The translations under genes were made by a program, and so were the position numbers. This document shows positions 6,059 through 12,081 of a stretch of DNA of 12,937 bases, one piece after another; position 1 is the first letter of the stretch; each line of letters starts with the position of its first letter. The stretch is taken from the NCBI GenBank assembly GCA_003136795.1, contig PLDP01000252.1, positions 2,683-15,619 of the forward strand, read 5' to 3'. The notes under the pieces are model-generated. The model was not told where the DNA came from. It was given only the letters and a program-made list of their open reading frames with translations, and did not search any database. Source of the DNA: Actinomycetota bacterium (GTDB lineage Bacteria; Actinomycetota; Thermoleophilia; Gaiellales; Gaiellaceae).

Positions 6059-8254
6059 ATGGCCGTTCTGGAACGCCATCAAGACCTCGTCGACGAGCTC
6101 ATCGCCGAGGTCGAGGCGTACAAGCCCGACGTCGACCGCGAGCTTCTGACGCGGGCGTTCCAGTACGCCGCCGACGCCCATGCCGGCCAGGTGCGGCAGT
6201 CCGGCCAGGAGTTCATCTACCACCCGTGGGGCGCGGCGAAGATCCTCGCGAGCTTGCAGCTCGACGAGGCGACCCTGTCGGCGGCGCTCCTCCACGACGT
6301 CGTCGAGGACACGGACAAGGACATCGACGAGATCCGCTCCGAGTTCGGCGACGAGATCGCGGAGCTCGTCGAGGGCGTCACCAAGCTGACCCGGGTCAAG
6401 TTCCAGAGCCGCGAGCACGCCGAGGCCGAGAACTACCGCAAGTTGATCGTCGCGATGGCAAAAGACCTCCGCGTGATCCTGATCAAGCTCGCCGACCGCC
6501 TGCACAACCTGCGCACGATCGAGTACCTCGGCAAGCAGAAGCAGCTGCAGAAGGCGCGCGAGACGCTCGAGGTCTACGCGCCGCTTGCGCATCGCCTCGG
6601 CATCCACGCGCTCAAGTGGGAGCTCGAAGACCTCGCGTTCCAGACGCTGCATCCGCGCAAGTACGAGGAGATCAAGCAGATGGTCGCGGAGCGGCGCACC
6701 GATCGCGAAGAGCACGTGCGCGAGGCTGCCGTTGTCTTGCAGAAGGAGCTCGACAAGGTCGACATCCCGGCGGAGATCTCGGGACGCGCGAAGCACTTCT
6801 ATTCGATCTACGACAAGATGGCCAAGAAGGGCCGCGAGTTCAACGAGATCTACGACCTCACGGCGATGCGCGTGATCGTGGAGCGCGGTGCCGACGAGGG
6901 GACGCGCGACTGCTACGGCGCGCTCGGCCTGATCCACTCGCTGTGGAAGCCGATGCCCGGCCGCTTCAAGGACTTCGTCGCGATGCCGAAGTTCAACGGC
7001 TATCGCGCTCTGCACACGACGGTGATCGGACCGCAGGGCCGGCCGCTCGAGATCCAGGTGCGCACACGCGAGATGCACGAGACGGCCGAGTTCGGCGTCG
7101 CCGCGCACTGGCTCTACAAGCGCGGCAAGAAAGACAAGGACGCCGAGTGGGTGGCGTGGGTCAAGCAGCTGATGGACGAAGGGACGACCGACGAGGCGGA
7201 CCCGCGCGAGTTCATGAAGACGTTCCGCACCGACCTGTTCGACGAAGAGGTGCACGTCTTCACGCCGAAGGGGCAGGTGAAGACGCTACCGGCCGGCTCA
7301 ACGCCGATCGATTTCGCCTACGCGGTGCACACGGACGTCGGCCATCGCACGGTCGGCGCGAAGATCAACGGGCGCATCGTCCCGCTGCACTACACGCTGA
7401 AGAACGGCGACTTCGTCGAGATCCTCACGTCGAAGCAGGGACGCGGCCCGTCGCGCGACTGGATGTCGCTGGCGAAGAGCTCGCGGGCCCGCAACAAGAT
7501 CAGGCAGTGGTTCTCGCGCGAGACGCGGGAGGACGCCGAGCACAAGGGCCGCGAGGCGCTCGAGCAGGCGCTGAAGGCGCAGAACCTGCCGTACGCGAAG
7601 CTGCGCGGCTCGGCGACGCTCGCGCAGGTGATCCGCGAGACGGGGTTCAAGAAGGCGGAGGACTTCTACCTTGCCCTCGGCTCGGGCAAGCTGCAGCCCG
7701 GCGCGATCGTCAACAAGGTCGTTCAACGGCTGAAGACCGAACAGGTCGCCGAGGAGGCACCGGTCGTCACCAAGGCGCCGAAGACGCAGCCCGTTTCCGG
7801 CTCCGACATGGGCGTCGTCGTCCCGGGAGTCACCGACGTGCTCGTTCGCCTCGCCAAATGCTGCACGCCGGTGCCGGGCGACCCGATCGTCGGCTACATC
7901 TCGATGGGCAAGGGCATCACCATCCATCGAAACGACTGCCCGAACGTGAAGGCGCTTCGTCGCAGCCCGGAGCGGTTCACGCCCGTCGACTGGGACGGCG
8001 CAGCCTCCGCGAAGAGCTTCCGCGTCCAGATCGCGGTCGACTCGTGGGACCGGCCGCGTCTTTTGGAGGACGTGGCGCGGACGTTTGCCGAGCACGGCGC
8101 GAACATCGTCGGCTACGGCGGCGTCGTGGAGGATCAGCTGGCGAAGAACTGGTACACGGCCGAGGTCGGCGACGTGAAGGGGCTACGCACGCTCCTGACG
8201 GCGCTGCGCAACCTCGAGGCCGTGTTCGACGCGTATCGCGTCACTCCGTCGTAA
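6059..8254 (+). CDS. rel: Bifunctional (p)ppGpp synthetase/hydrolase Rel
   Basis: 731 aa, the normal length for long RelA/SpoT homologues. It makes (p)ppGpp from ATP and GDP/GTP during starvation and also hydrolyses it. The HD hydrolase domain (about 30-180) keeps its metal and catalytic residues: R46, H55, H79-D80, E83-D84 (HDVVEDT), D146 and N150. The synthetase domain (about 235-345) carries RFKDF at 302-306 and EIQVRT starting at E331. RFKD, rather than the EXDD of synthetase-only RelA, indicates a bifunctional enzyme. A TGS domain follows at about 397-460 (VHVFTPKGQVKTLPAGSTPI). The conserved-cysteine region has CCTPVPGD at 601-608, and an ACT domain occupies about 654-731. The ATG is the first base or nearly so after a predicted leaderless start. 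It sits downstream of recJ, as in many bacteria, but without apt between them. Confidence 0.97.
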   Translation: MAVLERHQDLVDELIAEVEAYKPDVDRELLTRAFQYAADAHAGQVRQSGQEFIYHPWGAAKILASLQLDEATLSAALLHDVVEDTDKDIDEIRSEFGDEIAELVEGVTKLTRVKFQSREHAEAENYRKLIVAMAKDLRVILIKLADRLHNLRTIEYLGKQKQLQKARETLEVYAPLAHRLGIHALKWELEDLAFQTLHPRKYEEIKQMVAERRTDREEHVREAAVVLQKELDKVDIPAEISGRAKHFYSIYDKMAKKGREFNEIYDLTAMRVIVERGADEGTRDCYGALGLIHSLWKPMPGRFKDFVAMPKFNGYRALHTTVIGPQGRPLEIQVRTREMHETAEFGVAAHWLYKRGKKDKDAEWVAWVKQLMDEGTTDEADPREFMKTFRTDLFDEEVHVFTPKGQVKTLPAGSTPIDFAYAVHTDVGHRTVGAKINGRIVPLHYTLKNGDFVEILTSKQGRGPSRDWMSLAKSSRARNKIRQWFSRETREDAEHKGREALEQALKAQNLPYAKLRGSATLAQVIRETGFKKAEDFYLALGSGKLQPGAIVNKVVQRLKTEQVAEEAPVVTKAPKTQPVSGSDMGVVVPGVTDVLVRLAKCCTPVPGDPIVGYISMGKGITIHRNDCPNVKALRRSPERFTPVDWDGAASAKSFRVQIAVDSWDRPRLLEDVARTFAEHGANIVGYGGVVEDQLAKNWYTAEVGDVKGLRTLLTALRNLEAVFDAYRVTPS

Positions 8255-8280
8255 GCCGCAGCGGATGTTCTACACGTTCC

Positions 8281-8298
8281 CTCGATCGAGTGATCGAG
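8281..8298 (+). terminator. Candidate hairpin downstream of rel
   Basis: Arms ctcgatc (8281-8287) and gatcgag (8292-8298) pair perfectly around GAGT, 26 bases after the rel stop. The downstream sequence is ACGATTTCGAG, with only a short T run. It is plausible as a U-poor terminator, and it may be part of the larger fold proposed for 8267-8359. Confidence 0.4.
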
Positions 8299-8390
8299 AC
8301 GATTTCGAGCGGGGTACCTCAACCGAGGGATAGCGGTTCGCGGGCCGCTCTCGTAGAACGAAGGCGGGGGGGAGAAGGTCAATGGCTGCG

Positions 8391-8425
8391 CCGCCCGTTC
8401 GGCCGGAGAGGGCTCGAGCGGGCGG
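8391..8425 (-). terminator. Candidate terminator hairpin of the thioesterase gene
   Basis: Arms ccgcccg (8391-8397) and cgggcgg (8419-8425) are complementary and lie 15 bases beyond the stop codon of the minus-strand thioesterase gene. The 21-base loop is GC-rich and could pair further. No U-tract is seen. GC-rich 7-bp repeats arise easily by chance in this composition. Confidence 0.3.
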
Positions 8426-8440
8426 AGCACCGCGCTGTGT

Positions 8441-8887
8441 CTAGGGCTGGTCTTCGAGCGCGGCGATCTGCGCGCGAAACGCGTCGGGCACCGGCACTGC
8501 CTTGCGCTCGTCGAGCGCGATGCAGACGAGTGTCGCTTTCGCGGTCACCATCAGCGTGTCACCGTCGTCGTCGACGCGGTAGGCCGCGTGGTCGTAGGTG
8601 ATGCTCGTCGTGCCGATCCGCTCGACGCGCACGAAGATCTCGAGCAGGTCGTCGAACCGCGCGCCCGCGACGTACTCGACGGTGACGGCCCGCATCGCGA
8701 AGTCGACGTCACCGAGGTGCACGCGGCCGAGATGCCGGTGGTACTCGGTGCGTGCGACGTCGAAGTACGGCATGTAGCGCCCGTAGTAGACGACACCCTG
8801 CGCGTCGGTCTCGGAGAACCCCACGCGCTGGTAAGCCGCGTACCGGTACGGCGGCTTCCGGTCGGTGAAGTGCCCAAGCTCAATCAC
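8441..8887 (-). CDS. Acyl-CoA thioesterase, YbgC/FcbC type (4HBT hot-dog fold)
   Basis: 148 aa, typical of single-domain 4-hydroxybenzoyl-CoA thioesterase-like proteins, which hydrolyse acyl-CoA thioesters in the cytoplasm. The signature is near the N-terminus: VGFSETDAQGVVYYGRYMPYFDVARTEY in two overlapping parts from residue 22, with catalytic D28 followed by the usual G-V/H-x-Y-Y pattern. The central strand region (TVEYVAGARFDDLLEIFVRV) and SITYDHAAYRVDDDG fit the hot-dog core. The start is GTG 8887, with TAGGAT exactly 6 bases upstream and no ribosome site. The natural acyl substrate cannot be read from the sequence. There are no Tol-Pal genes nearby (the usual ybgC neighbours), so a general housekeeping or catabolic thioesterase is more likely. 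Its upstream region is occupied by the left palindrome of the transposase unit. Confidence 0.9.
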   Translation of the reverse strand: MIELGHFTDRKPPYRYAAYQRVGFSETDAQGVVYYGRYMPYFDVARTEYHRHLGRVHLGDVDFAMRAVTVEYVAGARFDDLLEIFVRVERIGTTSITYDHAAYRVDDDGDTLMVTAKATLVCIALDERKAVPVPDAFRAQIAALEDQP

Positions 8888-8893
8888 AGCCCG

Positions 8894-8899
8894 ATCCTA
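8894..8899 (-). promoter_or_regulatory. Putative -10 box (TAGGAT) of the thioesterase gene
   Basis: On the minus strand TAGGAT is followed by CGGGCT (6 bases) and then GTG 8887, giving leaderless geometry. The region where a -35 element would sit is covered by the transposase-associated palindrome (8903-8937). Confidence 0.55.
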
Positions 8900-8902
8900 A
8901 TC

Positions 8903-8937
8903 GCACTTCGGTCGGTGCCAGGCACCGTCAGAAGTGC
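8903..8937. repeat. Left REP-like palindrome flanking the transposase
   Basis: An interrupted palindrome. The outer arms are gcacttc (8903-8909) and gaagtgc (8931-8937). The inner part cggtgccaggcaccg (8913-8927) is self-complementary around one central base. As single-stranded DNA it would fold into a two-level hairpin. Its core ggtcggtgccaggcaccg (8910-8927) recurs in exact inverted orientation at 9562-9579, on the other side of the transposase gene. Confidence 0.85.
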
Positions 8938-8991
8938 ACCAACAGCGCGCCGAAAGTGAAACGGACCCTGGCGGGCGGTCATTTCTTGTCC

Positions 8992-8997
8992 TACCGT
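8992..8997 (+). promoter_or_regulatory. Putative -10 box (TACCGT) of the transposase gene
   Basis: TACCGT ends 8 bases before the ATG at 9006, so a leader of about 2 bases is predicted. There is no clear Shine-Dalgarno sequence in CGATCGCG. Confidence 0.4.
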
Positions 8998-9005
8998 CGA
9001 TCGCG

Positions 9006-9608
9006 ATGGGCAGACCACACAGGATCGAGGTTCCCGGCGGCTTCTACCACGTGCACACGCGTGGGAACGACCGGCAGGACATCTCATTCGGGAACTGGAG
9101 CGGGAGGCTCTTCGTCCGCGAGCTCGCGCGGGCGGCCCAGCGCCACGGTTGGCGGATCCTGGCGTACTGCCTGATGACGAATCACTACCACGTCGTCCTT
9201 CAGATCGACGAGAGGTTTTCGGCCGGCATGTGCGAGCTGAACGGTCGGTTCGCGACGACCTCGAACTGGATCAACAAGCGCAAGGATCACTTGTTCGGGC
9301 AGCGCTTCAAGAGCCACTTGATTGAGGATGACGCGTATCTGCTTGCGTCGGTGAGGTACGTGTTGCTCAACCCGGTGCGGTCAGCCGGCGTTCGACGCCC
9401 CGAGCACTGGCGTTCGAGCAACATGCGCGCATTTCTCGGGACCGAGCGCCCGCCGGCATGGCTCGACGTCGACTTTGTGCTCGGCTACTTCGGAGCGACG
9501 CCGTCCTCAGCGCGTAGACATTTCTACGACTTTGTGGTCGAAGGCATTGGGCGCCCCGTTCCGGTGCCTGGCACCGACCCAAGGGCGGTGCCGCTCACGC
9601 GCGGATGA
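9006..9608 (+). CDS. REP-associated tyrosine transposase (Y1_Tnp, HUH nuclease)
   Basis: 200 aa from ATG 9006. The fold belongs to the IS200-like transposase family (Y1_Tnp), single-strand HUH nucleases. MGRPHRIEVPGGFYHVHTRG at the N-terminus is the usual opening. The HUH motif is HYH at 60-62 within YCLMTNHYHVVLQ. HLFGQRFKSHLIEDDAYLLA leads to the helix RYVLLNPVRSAG, whose Y118 is the expected nucleophile. All catalytic residues are present, so it looks intact. The start at 8934 would be longer but runs through the left palindrome; ATG 9006 begins the conserved part. The last 20 or so residues (PVPVPGTDPRAVPLTRG) are encoded by the right palindrome and sequence after it, so they are probably not part of the ancestral domain. 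The 3' end overlaps the convergent mutase gene by 14 bases. It uses more AGG, TTG and GTT codons than its neighbours, in keeping with foreign origin. Confidence 0.93.
   Translation: MGRPHRIEVPGGFYHVHTRGNDRQDISFGNWSGRLFVRELARAAQRHGWRILAYCLMTNHYHVVLQIDERFSAGMCELNGRFATTSNWINKRKDHLFGQRFKSHLIEDDAYLLASVRYVLLNPVRSAGVRRPEHWRSSNMRAFLGTERPPAWLDVDFVLGYFGATPSSARRHFYDFVVEGIGRPVPVPGTDPRAVPLTRG
9562..9583. repeat. Right REP-like palindrome flanking the transposase
   Basis: cggtgcctggcaccg (9562-9576) is self-complementary around one central base and is the inverted copy of the left palindrome; the match extends to 9583 with one mismatch. Weaker outer arms cgccc (9552-9556) and gggcg (9583-9587) allow a two-level hairpin like that on the left, but the outer arm sequence differs. 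It lies inside the transposase reading frame. Confidence 0.8.
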
Positions 9609-10935
9609 CGCCCAGGACTTCGTTGCGCTTCTCGTGCATCTGCTCTTCCGAGCTCGCCTCGAGGTTCAGGCGCAGCAGCGGCTCGGTGTTCGACGGTCGC
9701 ACATTGAAGTGCCAGTCGTCGAAGTCGACCGAGAGCCCGTCGAGGTGCGTGACCCGGCCGTCGCGGCCGAAGCGGTCCTCGAGCTCCTGCAGCTTCGCGG
9801 GGACGTCTGCGACCGGCGTGTTGATCTCGCCGGTGATGAAGTACTTGGCGCGAAACGGCGCGAGCACCTCGCTCAACTTGCCGCGCCGCGAGACGAGCTC
9901 GCACATGAGCAGGAAGGGAACGGTCCCCGAGTCGGCCTGCGAGAAGCCGCGGAAGTAATAGTGCGCCGACACCTCGCCCGCGAACACCGCATCCACCTCG
10001 CGCATGCGTTGCTTGATGAACGCGTGCCCGACGCGATTGATCAGCGGGACGCCACCGGCTCGCTCGATCATCTCGGGGACGGCACGCGACGCGCGGACGT
10101 CGTAGATCACCTTGCCGCCCGGCTCACGGCCGAGGATCATCTCCGCGAACAGCGCGGTCGTGAAGTCGCCCGGAACGAATTCGCCCGTGTCGTCGACGAA
10201 GAAGCACCGGTCGGCGTCACCGTCGTAGGCGACGCCGAAGTCCGCGCCTTCGCTGCGCGTCTTGCCGATGATGAACTCACGGTTCTCCGGCAGCAGCGGG
10301 TTCGGCTCGTGGTTCGGGAACGAGCCGTCCGGGTCGAAGTAGCAGGCGACGATGTCGAGCATCGGCAACCGCGCGAGCACCGGCGGCAGCATCGCGCCTG
10401 CCATGCCATTCGCCGCGTCGATGACGATGCGCAGCGGCCGCAGCGCATCGAGGTCGACGAACGAGAGCACACGCTCGACGAATCGGTCCCAGATGTCCTC
10501 CGCCCGAACCTGGTCGCGCGTCGCCTCGCGCCACGCGGCGGCGATCGCCCGGTCGCGCACGTCGAACAAGCCCGATTCCCCGCCGACGGGCAGGGCGCCG
10601 CGCCGCACGATCTTCATCCCGGTGTACTCCTTCGGGTTGTGCGAGGCGGTGACCATCACGCCGCCGTCGAGCTCCAGCTCACCGACGGCGAAATAGACCA
10701 TTTCGGTGCCGACCATGCCGAGGTCGAGCACGTCGGCGCCGCCGTCGGCAGCGCCCTCGATCACCGCCTGCGCCATCGACGGGGAGGAGAGGCGAACGTC
10801 CCGGCCGACCGCGATCGAGGACGGCTCGAACTGCTCGACGAAGGCGCGGCCGATCGCGTACGCGCCGGCTTCGTCGAGCTCCGACGGGTAGAGCCCGCGC
10901 ACGTCGTATGCCTTGAATGCCTTCGGGTCGAGCAC
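9595..10935 (-). CDS. manB: Phosphomannomutase/phosphoglucomutase (alpha-D-phosphohexomutase)
   Basis: 446 aa, the usual length for the AlgC/ManB type. It interconverts hexose 6-phosphate and 1-phosphate (mannose and/or glucose), feeding GDP-mannose or UDP-glucose synthesis for envelope polymers. The four landmarks are in order. The phosphoserine loop is TASHNPKEYTGMK, with S98. The metal loop is DGDADR at 238-243, with Asp 238, 240 and 242. The sugar-specificity loop is GEVSAH at 320-325. The phosphate-binding loop is RPSNTEP at 413-419. GEVSAH is the PMM/PGM form, so dual specificity is likely; glucosamine mutase is less likely. The start is GTG 10935, 14 bases after the endonuclease IV-like gene, with TAGTCT 7 bases before it and no ribosome site. 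The 3' end overlaps the transposase gene by 14 bases. The symbol is by family, not proven substrate. Confidence 0.92.
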   Translation of the reverse strand: MLDPKAFKAYDVRGLYPSELDEAGAYAIGRAFVEQFEPSSIAVGRDVRLSSPSMAQAVIEGAADGGADVLDLGMVGTEMVYFAVGELELDGGVMVTASHNPKEYTGMKIVRRGALPVGGESGLFDVRDRAIAAAWREATRDQVRAEDIWDRFVERVLSFVDLDALRPLRIVIDAANGMAGAMLPPVLARLPMLDIVACYFDPDGSFPNHEPNPLLPENREFIIGKTRSEGADFGVAYDGDADRCFFVDDTGEFVPGDFTTALFAEMILGREPGGKVIYDVRASRAVPEMIERAGGVPLINRVGHAFIKQRMREVDAVFAGEVSAHYYFRGFSQADSGTVPFLLMCELVSRRGKLSEVLAPFRAKYFITGEINTPVADVPAKLQELEDRFGRDGRVTHLDGLSVDFDDWHFNVRPSNTEPLLRLNLEASSEEQMHEKRNEVLGVIRA

Positions 10936-10942
10936 CGTCTGG

Positions 10943-10948
10943 AGACTA
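10943..10948 (-). promoter_or_regulatory. Putative -10 box (TAGTCT) of the hexose-phosphate mutase gene
   Basis: TAGTCT on the minus strand ends 7 bases before GTG 10935 and lies just after the stop codon of the upstream gene (10950-10952). It predicts a transcript with about one leader base, independent of the upstream gene. There is no Shine-Dalgarno sequence. Confidence 0.45.
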
Positions 10949-10949
10949 G

Positions 10950-11765
10950 CTACGCGCCGAGGATCTCCTTGATGGCTTCGGTCGACTCCGGGGTGGGCGA
11001 CTCCGAGATGACGGTGACCGCGCGGTCGAACTGCGCCAGGGCGTCGCGCAGCGGCTCCGCGCGCAGCGTGCCTTCGCCGTAGGGCAGGTGCTTCGTCTCG
11101 TTGCGATTCGCGAACTGGATGTCGGAGAAATGGATGTGGAACGGCGCGCCCGGCTCGATCACCGCGTCGGCCTGCTCGAGCGCCGCGACGAACGGCTCGG
11201 CCGAGAGGAACGCGCCGTCGGAGGTCGCGTGCATATGCGCGAAGTCGATCACCGGACGCACCCAGTCGAGCTGCGATGCGATCTCGCAGACGTCGTCGAT
11301 CGATCCGAGCTCGCGCACGCGGCCCATCACCTCGATCCCAAACGGGACCGCCCGGTCCTTTCCCGCGAGCCGCTCGCGCAGCTCGCCTAGTTGCTCGACC
11401 ACGGCGGCGATCGCGTCCTCGCGCGTGCGGCCGAGCAGGAAGCCGGGGTGGAAGACGACGAGCTCGGCGCCCGCGGCCTTGGCGATCCCGGCCGAGTGGT
11501 CGAGCATCCCGACGGCCATGTTCAGCTTCTTGCCGCGCTCGGCGTGGCCCATGAAACCTGCGAGCGGAGCGTGCACCGACAGCACGATGTCGGCCGCGGC
11601 ACAGCGCCGGCCGAAGTCGGCCGCGAACTCGTAGTCCATCCAGAAGCGTCCCTCGAAGTCGATCTCACAGGCCGACAGCCCCCGTTCGAGCAGGGCGTCA
11701 ACCGCCGCTGCGGGCGAGTCGCGTGACGGGACCCGGGCAGGTCCGTAGTGGAGGCGCCGAGGCAT
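10950..11765 (-). CDS. Endonuclease IV-like / sugar isomerase-like TIM-barrel protein
   Basis: 271 aa from ATG 11765. It belongs to the AP endonuclease 2 / xylose isomerase-like TIM-barrel superfamily, either a deoxyribonuclease IV-type repair enzyme or a sugar-phosphate isomerase. Metal-ligand positions resembling endonuclease IV are H65 (LSVHAP), H106 (VVFHPGF), E145 (FGIEVMG), D174 and H177 (IDFAHMH), H212 (HIHFSD), H226 (KHLPYGEG) and E255 (ISESPT). The Asp that sits two residues before the H226-equivalent histidine in endonuclease IV appears as T224 here, so one ligand of the three-metal site may differ. A TTG at 11777 is an alternative start. ATG 11765 is preferred because the product then begins with MPRRLHYGPA. 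TACGCT 14 bases upstream may be its -10 box. It lies 14 bases before the mutase gene, in the same direction. Repair versus isomerase function cannot be decided here. Confidence 0.82.
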   Translation of the reverse strand: MPRRLHYGPARVPSRDSPAAAVDALLERGLSACEIDFEGRFWMDYEFAADFGRRCAAADIVLSVHAPLAGFMGHAERGKKLNMAVGMLDHSAGIAKAAGAELVVFHPGFLLGRTREDAIAAVVEQLGELRERLAGKDRAVPFGIEVMGRVRELGSIDDVCEIASQLDWVRPVIDFAHMHATSDGAFLSAEPFVAALEQADAVIEPGAPFHIHFSDIQFANRNETKHLPYGEGTLRAEPLRDALAQFDRAVTVISESPTPESTEAIKEILGA

Positions 11766-11811
11766 TGAGGGCGTCAACGAGCGTAACGAACAGTCCGTCC
11801 GACCCGCTTCC

Positions 11812-11817
11812 TACTCT
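11812..11817 (+). promoter_or_regulatory. Putative -10 box (TACTCT) of the 80-aa gene
   Basis: TACTCT ends 8 bases before ATG 11826. The 8-base spacer GAAGGCGC contains GAAGG, which could also be a closely placed ribosome site, so either a near-leaderless or a short-leader reading is possible. Confidence 0.4.
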
Positions 11818-11825
11818 GAAGGCGC

Positions 11826-12068
11826 ATGTCAACAGGGCCCTCACGGATCGACCTTCTCGAGCTCGACATCGACCTCCGGCTCGCCGACCTCTGGCGCGAG
11901 GCTTCGGGGATCAGCGAGTGGTCGCTGGACGTCGTCGCAGCGTTCATGCGGGCCGCCTACGGCAAGGGCTACTGCGACGCGCTCACCGAGGATCTGCCCG
12001 GCTCACTTTGTGCCGATCACGGCTATCGGGTGCCGGCGCGAAAGCAGACCGTCAACGTCGACGGATAG
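11826..12068 (+). CDS. Small hypothetical protein upstream of ccmE
   Basis: 80 aa, not recognised. It has no signal peptide or membrane span. The first half is acidic and helical (RIDLLELDIDLRLADLWREA), followed by WSLDVVAAFMRAAYGKGYCD, which reads as a second helix with aromatic residues. The C-terminal part has C50, C62 and H65 (GYCDALTEDLPGSLCADHGY), a spacing that could bind a metal or form a disulfide, though the evidence is thin. It starts at ATG 11826, divergent from the endonuclease IV-like gene. It ends 13 bases before ccmE in the same direction, so it could be co-transcribed with the cytochrome c maturation genes, although ccmE also seems to have its own promoter. Codon pattern and spacing support a real gene. 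Confidence 0.65.
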   Translation: MSTGPSRIDLLELDIDLRLADLWREASGISEWSLDVVAAFMRAAYGKGYCDALTEDLPGSLCADHGYRVPARKQTVNVDG

Positions 12069-12069
12069 C

Positions 12070-12075
12070 TAGTCT
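12070..12075 (+). promoter_or_regulatory. Putative -10 box (TAGTCT) of ccmE
   Basis: TAGTCT is followed by exactly 6 bases (AGGCAT) and then GTG 12082, predicting a leaderless ccmE transcript. It lies in the 13-base gap after the 80-aa gene. AGG in the spacer is too close to the start for a normal ribosome site. Confidence 0.5.
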
Positions 12076-12081
12076 AGGCAT

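Larger units (their letters stand above)
8255..8440. other. Longest gap without a confident gene (186 bases), rich in inverted repeats
   Basis: The convergent gap between rel and the thioesterase gene. It holds a 7-bp repeat gttctac (8267-8273) / gtagaac (8353-8359) that encloses three smaller hairpins (8281-8298, 8317-8328, 8332-8349), plus the hairpin at 8391-8425. A 20-codon frame at 8382-8444, preceded by GGAGAAGG, and a 22-codon frame at 8265-8333 are both too short to support as genes. Confidence 0.5.
8906..9583 (+). mobile_element. REP-associated transposase unit with inverted palindromic ends
   Basis: One Y1/HUH transposase gene lies between two inverted copies of the same palindrome. 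The copies match at 21 of 22 positions (8906-8927 against 9562-9583 on the other strand). This is the layout of REP-associated tyrosine transposases (RAYTs), which are thought to move or copy the small palindromes rather than transpose as classic insertion sequences. No target duplication is expected and none was seen. It sits between the promoter of the thioesterase gene and the 3' end of the hexose-phosphate mutase gene. The exact ends are inferred. Confidence 0.75.

Noticed and set aside
3836..7255. A 1139-codon open frame on the minus strand, antisense to recJ and most of rel.
   Set aside because: It mirrors two certain plus-strand genes, is rich in Arg, Leu, Asp and Val as GC-rich antisense frames are, and has no domain or credible start. 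GC-biased third codon positions keep such frames open.
8265..8333. 22-codon frame (starting MFYTFPRSS) after rel.
   Set aside because: No ribosome site or promoter box, and it overlaps an inverted-repeat region; chance is likely.
8267..8359. Possible tRNA (7-bp closing stem and an arm with a TTCG loop).
   Set aside because: The TTCG arm does not abut the closing stem, its loop has 8 bases, no 5-bp anticodon stem with a 7-base loop exists, and the D-arm position does not fit.
8382..8444. 20-codon frame preceded by GGAGAAGG.
   Set aside because: Too short and Arg/Ala/Pro-rich. The purine run is suggestive, but nothing else supports translation.
5752..8601. A 949-codon open frame on the plus strand, offset from rel.
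   Set aside because: Low-complexity Arg/Ala/Gly sequence in the wrong frame of rel, which itself has four intact domains.
8906..9583. A classic insertion sequence with target-site duplication.
   Set aside because: The encoded protein is a Y1/HUH transposase, whose family makes no target duplications. The ends are palindromes rather than simple terminal repeats, and no flanking direct repeat was seen.
9475..11082. A 535-codon open frame on the plus strand over the mutase gene.
   Set aside because: It is antisense to a clear phosphohexomutase and has the composition of a shadow frame.
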